DNA of 63,054 nt from Zygnema cylindricum (lineage: Eukaryota; Streptophyta; Zygnematophyceae; Zygnematales; Zygnemataceae): positions 25,766 through 88,819 of the forward strand of contig JBBHKE010003336.1 in assembly GCA_037447655.1 (NCBI GenBank), given 5' to 3'. The notes beneath the pieces are model-generated. The model ran no database searches, was not told the origin of the DNA, and saw only the letters and a list, made by a program, of their open reading frames with translations. Shown piece after piece: positions 44,300-54,554 of the stretch. Each line of letters starts with the position of its first letter. The stretch's first letter is position 1. A program made the translations under genes and the position numbers.

Positions 44300-45212
44300 G
44301 TCCACTCATATTCGTTTGAGTTTGCTAATATATAAACACAAACAAAAATCGATCGGTAGACACTGCGGAATTTCTCTGAATTTTTATGGTTTTTTTTGCA
44401 TTTTCACTCCATAAAATTCAAAACATTGAACGTAAGTTTGAGAAATAGTTTTGGAAACAACCGACTATATAATTTAATGGAGATATATCCTCTAGCCATT
44501 ATTAAGATGAGAAATACTTAATCCTGAAAAATAAAGTATACACAATGCATAATATTCATACACACGGAGCGATCCGTACATAAAAAAAGGCGAGAACAGA
44601 ATTGGGTTGAGGTTAATTTAGGCATTATTTACTTGCAAGCTAAAAGAAGATCTAAAGTGGGGCATCATTGTACAAATATTTCAACATACTCGTAATAGTG
44701 TAGACAATATTACATGCATACAAAAACAGGACCTGACGTGACGAAAGCAAACGCGAACTAAAGCAAGCAACGTACGAATAAAATCTGCCTACGGCTATTG
44801 GTACAATTCTCAACGGTAGCCGTTGATCGCCGTAATCACACCGACAAGCTTGCCTACGGTCAGTGGTACGGTACTCGCCGACAATTCGTCGCAGCCGTCA
44901 ATCGCAAAACCCACACACGCCGACGAGCTTAGCATAATCTAGCTTTTGGAGTTTCAAATGAATCTACGTCGTCGATCTTACCGTAGGGGTTCTGCATGAT
45001 TATTTTGCAGTTCGCTTTAGAAATGAAGAACGCCACAGGTGAACCACGAAAATCTACAGTTCCCCAAAGAATTCAAACTTCAAAATGCTTCAAATAGCTC
45101 TTTAAATGCTACATCATACATCTTGCAAATTATGTAAGATTTTTTTTTTTGGTTTCGTGAAATTGTTCATAGATTCTAACTGTAAGTGTGCTCCTCCTTT
45201 CCATTAAAGGCC
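44300..45212. other. Deletion junction and 5' flank of Hsp70-3
   Basis: Up to about 44530 the sequence follows the DNA after the 34.2-kb element. From about 44560 it follows the DNA just ahead of Hsp70-2 (ACGGACACAAAAAAAAGGCG in that unit). The GIL1 gene expected between them is absent. Confidence 0.5.
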
Positions 45213-47293
45213 ATGGCTGCCAAGTTTGTTGTCGCTATCGACTTTGGCACCACTTTTTCAGGTGCGGCGTACGCTCAAAATCGCGTTCCGACAACATTTA
45301 CCTCATCCATGGATGGCCTCTCCAACAAGAAGCCTCCTATCCTTATTGCAAAACTACAACAAGTCTTTGGTACGTGCAAGATTCTTGCGGCCAATGGCAG
45401 TGCAAAGAATGGGGCTGGCCAGCCGTAATCGGTTACTGTAATGCTAAAAAAGAAGCGTCTATGCTTGCCAAGCGTTCACATGCTTTTTCGAACATCCTGC
45501 CGATAAGGAGAAGGATAGAAAAGGAGAAAACATATGGTTGTTCAGTTATGCGTTTCAAGGTACATCTTTCTGATGATGGCTGTGACCTCACACCTCTTCC
45601 AAACGGAATCTCCGTCGAGAGAGCGATCGAGGATTATCTTCGGGGAATGTCTACGTTTGTGCTTGAAGAATTACGGAAAACATACGGAAATCATATTGAA
45701 ATGTGGGACACAAAGTGGGCTTTTACAGTACCTGCAATTTGGACCGATCAAGTGAAATAAAAAATGAAGAAAATTGCGATGGCGGCAGGATTAACTCCAA
45801 ATCGGCCTTGTTCGCTCGGTAAAACAACTGTTCAGAATCTGCTCCACATTATTTTGGAGCCTGAAGCTGCATCTGCTTATTGCTATCAGAAAGAAGTCGT
45901 TGACTTCAAAATTGGCGATAGAATTATGTTCGTCGATGCTGGAGGAGGGACAGTGGACATTGTGGTACATGAAAAGGCGGAAAATGGAGCAGAAGTAAAG
46001 GAAGTTACTAGAAGTGATGGAAGTTTGTGTGGATCGACTTATCTTGACGATGCAGCGTTACTCTTCTTGGAAGAGAAAATAAGTTGTTTGAAAGACTTTA
46101 TGATGAAAAATCCCGAGATCACACCCAAACTGATGAAGCAATGGGATGTCATCAAACGTTGTTTCAGGTGAATAAAGCTGATTTTTTTGAGTTTCTGATG
46201 TTTTAACGGCAAACCTTAGTTGTGTGAAATTAGAATCGGGACCCTGTTTTGGTATTTTCTATATCATATGCCGACATGCATTAACCAATGGGCTTAAAAT
46301 AACTAAGTATGCAACAGTACATCCGTCAATTCAGAAAAAAAATGTGTCTTTGTAACTCACCATCTTTTCGTATGCAATATAGAAGCATAGCTCTGGGATG
46401 AATGGTTGCTACTAAAAAGCTATTTAAATTATTGAATCTTGCAGAGTTAATTTCAATCCGAAGGTTTTTGAACTTCCACCCAAGCTTGCCAATGCGTGGC
46501 GAGAATCGCACACTCGTGGCCGGAAGTTTGTGCGGAATCATTTGACGAAATTGTTTTTACTCGTGACATTTTACAAACTATTTTCAACCCAACTATTGAG
46601 AAAGTGTTAGACCTTATTGACCAACAACTATCTTCCGCCGGAGCATGTAAAGCCATCCTTATGGTTGGCGGATTTTCCGAGTCTCCTTATCTCGTACACC
46701 GTATTAAGAAACGGTTTGCGACAAAGGTCACATACATTGTGACGCCTCCTAGCCCGGGTTCTGCAATATGCCATGGGGCAGTTTTAAAAGTTCTTCATCC
46801 AGATTGTGTGTTGTCACGTGTATCATGGAAAACGAACGGTACTAATACGTCGATATCTTTTGTGTCTGGCCATCACCCAGAAAGCAAAAAATACACGACA
46901 AGCGACGGAAAGTATTATTGCCGAGATGTCTTTCACACTTTCGTGAGGATTGGTGATGTTATTAATGTGAGCTCGGAAGTGAAAAAATGTTTCTATTTTT
47001 CGGAGCCAGATTAAATTCAGATGCACCTCTCGGTATATAGCTCAACGAAGAAGTCTGTGGATTTTGTTGACGAGCCAAGCGTTCACAAGGAAGGCAGTTT
47101 GGTGCTGGAAATCCCTAACACCATGTTAGGAAGGGAGAGAAGGGTAGAGACAACAATGTGGTTTGGACGATGAAGTATTGGAGTGAAGGCTCGTCCTCTA
47201 AACTTTGGATCCGGAGAAGAGGCATCGACGGTTCAGATAAGCTTTGAGGCAGGTGAACTTGACTACCATGACATCGATAGGGTGTGTGAATAA
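45213..47293 (+). pseudogene. HSPA12-type Hsp70, copy 3, heavily disrupted
   Basis: Exon 1 (45213-46167) and exon 2 (46445-47293) align with copy 1 from GGCCATGGC onward. A one-base deletion near 45277 shifts the frame just after FGTTFSGAAYAQ. A CAA-to-TAA change creates a stop at 45758-45760 (DQVK then stop). A deletion in exon 2 near 46520 shifts the frame again. In-frame stops follow SEPD (47014) and WFGR (near 47173). The exon 1 donor GTGAAT and the acceptor TTGCAG remain. It is the most decayed member and lacks a GIL1 neighbour. Confidence 0.9.
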
Positions 47294-48380
47294 AGTACAG
47301 TTTCAGTTTCGAATCCAGCCTTTACAAATTGGACGCTAATCGCACTAAAAATAAAAATAGCAAAACAGTGTTGAGGTACTCACATGAAGAACCGTAGATG
47401 GAATAAACCTTTGTTTCTAAAAAATGTTGAACCTTAATGATTGGATCAAAGAAATGAGGATGAGTGATGGATCCTTCAAAATATGTTTTGTTCGCATATA
47501 TATATATGCATGTTAGGTAGATTTTAAATCTTGCTTCTAGCCTTTGCAGAAAGGTTTAAAAGTTCTCTAATAGGAAGGGCTACATGTACACCTACCTCAG
47601 TTCTCAAAGTCTCATCGCTTTGATAATCTTAGCTATAGAATCGAAGGTTAATTTTTGATTTATAGAAGCAGATCTTCCAAGTAAGTGTCGTTACTTCTCG
47701 ATAAGATAAATAAGCAGTTTATGTTGTTCTTTGGTCTAAAATAGACCGCAGAAGCGACCCAAACTATCATGCAAAAAGCTAAGCCAAAAATAGGTCGACG
47801 AACAATCATTTGAAATGCATCCTCCATTTAACATACAACAACATTTAGGGTTTCATGGAATAATCAACATAAATAAACCCTATGACAACATCTAAGGTTT
47901 GATGGAATAATCGACATAAACAACCCTAGGACAAATGCATAAACAATGCATATCAAACATATATAAAAACATAAATAAATAATAACACACAAATGCATCA
48001 CACATAAACAAGAGTATAATCAAAGTATAATCATTATATCATTCAAAGTGCATGACCTAATCGGCAACCCTAAAATACTACATCTTCGGTCCCCACTTTA
48101 CTAACCAGCATTGATGATTAAATTCCTAACAAAGCTCATTCCTATATATACACTTGTGAGCTGTCAATGAATCACTAAGTGTCAAAATTACCAAAGTAAA
48201 TTACATAACTGTCACTAAATCAAACTAATCGTAAGCGTACACCTGAGAGTCAAGCAATCGTAAGCGTACACTTGTCTACAAGTATGATATTGTACACACA
48301 CAAATTAAACTATCAAAACCCTAATTGATCACTTAAATATAAACATCATAATCAACACTAATTTATAATAACGCAAAAGA
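47294..48380. other. 3' flank of Hsp70-3 and unassigned AT-rich DNA
   Basis: The first 400 bases parallel the other Hsp70 3' flanks. Further on, GTTTCATGGAATAATCAACA and GTTTGATGGAATAATCGACA (47860, 47907) form a 47-bp direct repeat. CAATCGTAAGCGTACAC lies twice near 48230 and 48250. No gene was recognised. Confidence 0.4.
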
Positions 48381-49214
48381 CAAAACAATGTTACTCCAAA
48401 TATTTACACCGACGCATCCACATATCCGCGTCATAAGTGACAACTTGCTTAGTCACTCGTAGATAAATCCACATAGTGAACCGACATCGTATATGTACGG
48501 TCCACCTAATTAACACGTCATCAAACAATATGATCCCTTGGAAATATCGGCGGACGCCATCCGCCTTCCACGTGTACCACGAATCACTTGTCAAACAATC
48601 CGGAACGTCCAAAAATAAATATCGTGTGATTGACGCGATTTCGCGTCACCACTACATAAAAATCTCGGCGGCCTATATCCGCCGTCCGTCGCTCTTAATC
48701 GGCACCTTTGATGTCGCGCCGCGTGGTCATAAAAATCCACTTGTCGAAACCTCGTACAATCGAAATCATTTTCGTACCGCAAGCGCGTCCCTTGTAATAA
48801 ATGCGCTTGTCGCATTTTGTTTCGTACGCCATGCGTACATTTTCACACTTCGAAAATTTCAAATCGGATCGCTTCGCGATCCGCCGTCCATTTACATTGC
48901 GCATTAGGTACGATCTCATTTTGCCTTTTATTCTGAGCGCAGTTTTACGTGCGTTCGCGATCATTTTAATCCATCATTTTCGCGATCATTTTTGTACTTT
49001 ATTACTTCACAAAGTACCATTTTGTACGGACTGTCACGTTCCGTACACCACTCTATTCAAGATGACCATAAACTAGAGCTACTAACGCTAATTAACCAGT
49101 ACCTTAATTAACATAAAAAAACAATTAGTGTTATTAATTCTATTTAAGGTTTTAGGGTCAAAATTTGGGGGCGTCTAATTAGCATTAATAACACAAATAG
49201 CAATTCAAGGTGTA
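48381..49214. mobile_element. Degenerate foldback/TIR element related to family B
   Basis: Contains TTTGTACTTTATTACTTCAC, TTTTGTACGGACTGTCACG and CCGTACACCACTCTATT, matching the interior of the family-B element at 53749-54289, and ends near a degraded GGTGTA at 49209. The GC-richer left part (48400-48900) has open frames on both strands that resemble no family known to me. Confidence 0.4.
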
Positions 49215-49359
49215 CTTCTTAAAATTAACGTCCTAGCTAAATCTGTACTTTATTCTTTGTTTCTGTTTAATGCACCATACTATTTTCGTCCATCCACACT
49301 ATTGACAAATCCATACAAACAATGGCGACCAATAGGATTATGAAGTACAGATGTTCGAA

Positions 49360-49660
49360 ATAAATTTAGGAGAGGGAGGAGAGGGTGGAGAGGGAGGAGA
49401 GCGGGAGGACAGAGAGGAGTGGAGGAGAAGAGGGGCGGAGGTGAGAGTAGAGAGAGAGTGGAAGGAGAGGAAGGGAGAAAAGGACGCGAATGAGACAATA
49501 AGGGAAAGGAAGGGAAAGAGAGAGGGAAACGGAGAATCAACAAAGGATGACCCTTATATTCCAGAGGGACTGGGAGGAGGGAGACAGCGGAAAGAAAATA
49601 GAAGGGAAAACATGGAGGAAAAAGTGGGGGACAGAGGGAGTACGAAAAGAAGAGAGTGAG
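49360..49660. repeat. GA-rich tract
   Basis: GGAGAGGGAGG-type purine repeat on the plus strand. An open frame over it has low-complexity composition. Similar tracts occur at 49940-50010, 50413-50515 and 50677-50790. Confidence 0.7.
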
Positions 49661-51000
49661 AGAGAGGAAAAGTTATGACAAAGGACTGTCCTTCACTGTG
49701 CTTTCAAAAGAAAAGAACTAAGAGACACCTATCCCTCTACTCCTATTATTTCGTCCCATATAGGATCACAAATGCAAGAAAGACTATCATTTCCAAATGC
49801 TATTTCCGACCTCACACTTCCCTGTCCCTCTCTCTCCCTACCTTCATCTCTTTATGCCTCCCTCTGTCTCTGTCTCTGTCCCTCCCTCTCCTTCCCTCCC
49901 TCCCTCTCACTCAGGAGAGCTGCCACAGACGGATAGAGTAACAAAGAGGAGGATGAGAGGAGAGCAATAGAGAGGGGGGGAGAGAGAGAGGGAGAAAGAG
50001 AAAGCCTCTTATTTTACTTCCAAACAAGCTTCAAAAACCTTAAAAACAGTAAAAAAACCCTTTTCGTTAACCTACCTAAAAACCCTAAAAGTTCCCGCAA
50101 CTAAGAGTCCCATAAAAATCACGACAAGAACCTCAAGAACACAAGATCCCAATAAATATAAAAAAAGAAAAACCCTACACCGCCCCCTATTGTACTTTGC
50201 CACGTGGCTCGTAGTGGACCACTTACATAACCAGTATTATCACCACAAATTTATGATTTTGAGTAAATAGTCAACAGTCACTCGAATGGGAACGATCAAC
50301 ACTAAAAGCGGTGGTTGATGAATACATCGCTACAAGTGTTATTAAAAAATTAATACCAGTTATTAGTATTAGTCACTAGCAATCAATTAGTTATTAGTAA
50401 TTAACTATTAGTTATTGCTAATTAACATGGGAGAGGGAGGAGAGGGAAAAGAGGGAGGGGCGAGGAGGAGAGAGGAGGGAGGAGGAGGGAGAAGGGGAGG
50501 GGGAGGGGGAAGGATTAAAATTGAGTGTTCTTAAATCAAAGTCCAAAATAGTGAAGGAATATGAACCATTTAAAATATGATTTTGACCTTTGTCTAACCG
50601 CATAGCATTCAACAACTTATGAAAATAAGTCAGCATTATAGTATCAAGCAAATAAGAAAAACACGTCCATACGTTTGTGGGAAAGGATACTAGAGGTGTA
50701 AGGGGGAAAGGGATGGAGAGGGGGAGCGAGGAGGGAGGAGGAGGGATCAAGGGAGAGGGAGAAGGATTGGGTGAGGGTGATGGAAAAGGGAAAAGGATGT
50801 TGGTTTTGTGCGATATTTGCAATCCATTTGTACCGGCGGACTTTACCGAAATCGCATTTTGTGACGTGACGTGACGCGACGAATCGAAGTGAACGGATCT
50901 GACGGCAACTCTGCCAACCTCGATTCCGCCAACCTTTATTTTGTACGGAGCGGCACATTTTGGTGGAAACGACAAATGGCAATATATCATTGCACCACTT
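49661..51000. other. Gene-free interval with CT and GA tracts
   Basis: CT tract at 49820-49915, GA tracts as listed above, and GTGACGTGACGTGACGCGACG-like short repeats near 50860-50880. No exon was supported. Confidence 0.4.
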
Positions 51001-51420
51001 ACTTAGTCATTTCATTACAGGATGACACACAAGAAGGTATAAAGTGCATCAGAGCACTTAAGAAAATTATCTTGCAAATCAGCACATGCAAATCACTCTC
51101 TCAGACTATCTCAGATCATCACAGAGCATCATAAGCATCATCAACATCACAGAAGCATCAACAGAAGCATCAACTTTATTGATCAGAAGTTTCATTGTAC
51201 ATTCTTCTTTAGGATCTTATCATAGAACATTAGGAAGGAGATTGCAGCTTTATTATGAATAGTTCTAGGAACAATTGTAATACAATCGGGGCTCATTCGT
51301 GACCCCTTGACTATAAATACATTTCTTAAGCTGCTCAAACCTATCTACTTTATTGATATGTTTCTATGCTTCTCCCATTGCTTTCTACTTAGTGGTTGTC
51401 ACAGGCTAAGTTTCGTTGTG
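51001..51420. mobile_element. Possible solo LTR fragment
   Basis: GACTATAAATAC at 51309 is a strong TATA-like element, followed by a transcript-end-like CT-rich stretch. CATCA-rich degenerate repeats (AGCATCA, ACAGAAGCATCAAC) lie at 51120-51175. No primer-binding site was found, so this is tentative. Confidence 0.2.
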
Positions 51421-51554
51421 TTAGACTACATGTGTTTATAATTTGGGTGCGCATTGGCTTATATGACCCTGTAAATTTATCAAAGGAGACGGAGGGTGAT
51501 AGACGGAGGGGGAGAGGTGTTAGATTTCCTAAAAATCCGGGATTTGGCATATCC

Positions 51555-51650
51555 CACACTTGGGAAATTTGAGCCGGCAAGGGCTCGAACCTAGGACCTT
51601 TCACTTCAGCTGCGAACGCACTACCAGTGTGCCACCAGCTGGCACACCTC
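51555..51650 (-). mobile_element. tRNA-like SINE head
   Basis: The minus strand reads GCTGGTGGCACACTGGTAGT, then GCGTTCGC, and later CCTAGGTTCGAGCCCTTGCC. The first resembles an A box and GGTTCGAGCCC is a close B box. It is followed by a GA-rich tract at 51788-51845, like the copies near 34 and 42.6 kb. Confidence 0.5.
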
Positions 51651-51849
51651 GATGTAGAGACTCCACTCGGCCTGCTCAGCTCGATGTAGAGACTGGCGGG
51701 TCCGTACCCATTTATTACGGGCGGCTTCGAGTATGGATATTCCATATTTTACCCCGTATTGGACCGGCTTCACGTGCCAATCCAACAAGAGGGAGGGGTG
51801 AGGGAGAGGAGAGGGAGAAGGGGGGGGGATAGGGAGAGGGAGCAAAATG

Positions 51850-52040
51850 TACCTCATCGTAAAGCAACATTTCGGAGTATGTCCTGGACAGTTGTTAGTT
51901 TGCCATTTTTTTAGTGTTCTTTTATTCCCACTTTTCTTGTTTTTTGTATGTTAAAAAAAAAGAAAAAACAACAATTCATCATCACAAGTGTTTAAAAATT
52001 TGTTATTTATGTAAAACAATAAAATAACAAGTACCTATAT
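51850..52040. other. Unassigned AT-rich DNA
   Basis: Nothing recognised. Confidence 0.3.
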
Positions 52041-52195
52041 TACTGTTAGCATATTTGCGACCGACATTTGTTTTTTTCAAAGACCCAAATTATAATTATT
52101 AACCAATTAGAATGTATGTTTTTTTTCAAAATTTTCAAATTCTTAATTAGCGTAAACCACGATAATTATTCCTATAAATAGCGATTGGCGGTGTA
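52041..52195 (-). mobile_element. Fragment of a family-B TIR element
   Basis: Its right end GCGATTGGCGGTGTA matches the family-B terminus. Its body (GCATATTTGCGACCGACATT) is the inverse of 53880-53925 in the fuller copy. Confidence 0.6.
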
Positions 52196-52497
52196 CTGTA
52201 TTGAACCTTGAATTTTTTGCGCTACGGACAACGGTGTGGGACTTTTAAGGCAACGTCCCACATTCATTTCGTTTTACGACGTGCGGCGCCGCGCGGACGT
52301 CGTGTGTATAAATATGTTTAGGGTTTTTTTCTCATTTGTGTTTTTTTATAAAAAAAAATGCAACCAGTAAAAAACCTTAAACATATAAGCCTAAAAATGT
52401 AAGGTACCCGGGCAGTACTGTACTGTATTGTTGTGTATTAGGTACAAAAATATCGCTATAAAATCGATATTAAATATATCGAAAATCGAACGGTGGG

Positions 52498-53040
52498 TAG
52501 AGGTCGCAAACGTTCAACCGAAACCCTGACCAACCGTTAACCGACAGCCCGCGCCGGATCCGGAACGGATTCGACTGCCAAATTTTGGGGGCAGGGCGGT
52601 CGCGGTCGGTTGATTCACCAAAAGAAAAAAGAAAGTCGGTTACGGTCAATCAAGCGAAAAACGAAAAAAATGGAAATTTTGTATTGTCCATACAATCCAA
52701 CATTATTGTACTTTGTACTTTGTACTTTTTGGTATCATGGAAGTACGTGACATCATGATTAGCGTCGCAAATCTGACACGGTAGTAACACTTCATTTCGA
52801 AAATCTCATACATCGTGAAAAACTAAGATTTTTTTTTTGTACTTTTTCGGTTACGGGCGGGTTCGATTAGTCGCGAGAAATCGAGTTCCGGTTAACTTTT
52901 ATTTTCGTAAACGCCTGTCGGTTAACGGTTAACAATTTTGGAGCGTGACATAACCCGTTCGAGAGTCGGTTACTTAGATTTTGAAAAAATAAAAACGGTC
53001 GATATCGATTATGTAAAATTTTGACTTTTGCGACATCTGA
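52498..53040. mobile_element. hAT-like element, second copy, inverted relative to the first
   Basis: Termini TAGAGGTCGCAAAC and TTTTGCGACATCTGA are mutated forms of the 14977-15448 termini. The interior, inverted, shares TTGGATTGTATGGACA-type text, GTACGTGACATCATGATTA and GTTAACAATTTTGGAGCGTG with it. No matching 8-bp duplication remains. It has an extra stretch near 52780-52840. Confidence 0.75.
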
Positions 53041-53240
53041 CGCCGTGTATACTATGAGTGTTAAAGTGTCAACACTACTAGCGATACAACAGTGTACTAT
53101 ATCTATTCAGAAATTCGACTCATATATAGCATTGGTGAATCGAATTGGGTGCCACTTGACACTTGTCACGTGATATGCATCTAATCTTCACATCAAGACA
53201 TTGGCGCAACCGATTTTCAATGAGGCTCGATACAGTAAAG

Positions 53241-53745
53241 TACACCGCGCATCGTAATTAGAGTAATGAAAAAATTAGAGTAAAAAAAGAGAAAAAAATA
53301 ATTAGAGTAATTTACTCTATTTTATGTGATAGAACTGTTTAAAAAAGGAATTTACTCTAATTTATGCGGTGTACTCTGATTTGGCAAGCTAATATCCTCT
53401 ACTGTAAATAAGGTATTCGTACAGAATCTGACAAAACGTACAGTTTATCGTCACTATGACGTTTGCACTACGCGGTTTGCTAAAACGCAGCTACATGATA
53501 ATGGCCTGTATTAAATCATTATTTGTACTTTTTTACTTATAAAAGTACAATTTTGCATGGTCGGGCGTCGTCCGTACTCCACACTATTTAAAACGAACAT
53601 ATATTAGAATAAAAAACGCTAATTAAACCTTACCTTAAATAGCATAATGAAAAAAATAGAATCATTTACTCTATTTGATGTGATAGAGTCGAAATTTCGA
53701 GCGACCTAATTAGAGTAATTTACTCTAATTACGATTCGCGGTGTA
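53241..53745. mobile_element. TIR element, family B variant
   Basis: Opens TACACCGCGCATCGTAATTA and closes with the inverse TAATTACGATTCGCGGTGTA. GAGTAATTTACTCTA is repeated inside both arms. 505 bp without coding capacity. Confidence 0.75.
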
Positions 53746-53748
53746 CAG

Positions 53749-54289
53749 TACACCGCCAATCGTTATTAGCGTGTAAGTTTTTTTAGCGTATAAAAATAAT
53801 TACCGTGGTGTACGCTATTTAAGAATTTGAAAATTTTGGAAAAAATCATACATTCTAATTGTTTGATTATGGTAATTTGGATCTTTGAAATAAAAAATGT
53901 CGGTCGCAAACATGCTTACACTAATATAGGTCTCCGTACAAAATCTGACAAATCGTACACAAATCGTACATTCACACGGTCGAAACGCGGCTGTCGACGA
54001 GTACGTGCGAACGGGATATTTTACGACCTGGTTTTGTTTCCTTTTTAGAACGCACATTCGCATGCGTCCGCGGTTACTAAAACTTATTTATTGTTCCTTT
54101 TTGACTTAAAAAGGTACATTTATGTACGAACTGACACTGACCGTACACCACTCTATTTAAGAGTAAGCGTACTGAATATAACCCTAAATAGAATAACGAA
54201 AAAAATAGAATGAACTACACTAATGGAGAATTAAAAAAAAAAGCGGGACGGAATTAGCGTACACAACGCTAATAACGATTGGCGGTGTA
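53749..54289. mobile_element. TIR element, family B, with perfect terminal repeats
   Basis: Begins TACACCGCCAATCGTTATTA and ends with its exact inverse complement TAATAACGATTGGCGGTGTA. The match extends a few bases further in. TA at both ends would fit a TA target site as in Tc1/mariner-like MITEs. It lies three bases from the previous element. No transposase frame is seen. Confidence 0.8.
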
Positions 54290-54554
54290 CTGTACTTTTG
54301 TTAATTGGGGGTGGATGTTCCGATACCGGACGTTTTCGCATTCCCAATTACCGTATCGCCAAAAGCTGTCGTACCGAAAACCTTTGCGATTCATCATCCA
54401 AGACTCGCATCAAGCCATCGTACTTTTCCCCACCATCAAAAAACTCAAAACAGTGAAACACATTCTCTGCATGTTTGCCAGCATCCAAGTAATGAAAAGA
54501 AACCTCGCGTTCCTTGTCAAACTGCGCTCCTTGTGAGCTATCTGTTAGTGTACG

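Noticed and set aside
48476-48964. Overlapping open frames of 75-145 residues on both strands
   Set aside because: No motif or splice structure; lies in mobile-element-like DNA.
51001-51420. Complete LTR retrotransposon
   Set aside because: Only a TATA-like region was seen; no partner LTR, primer-binding site or pol frame.
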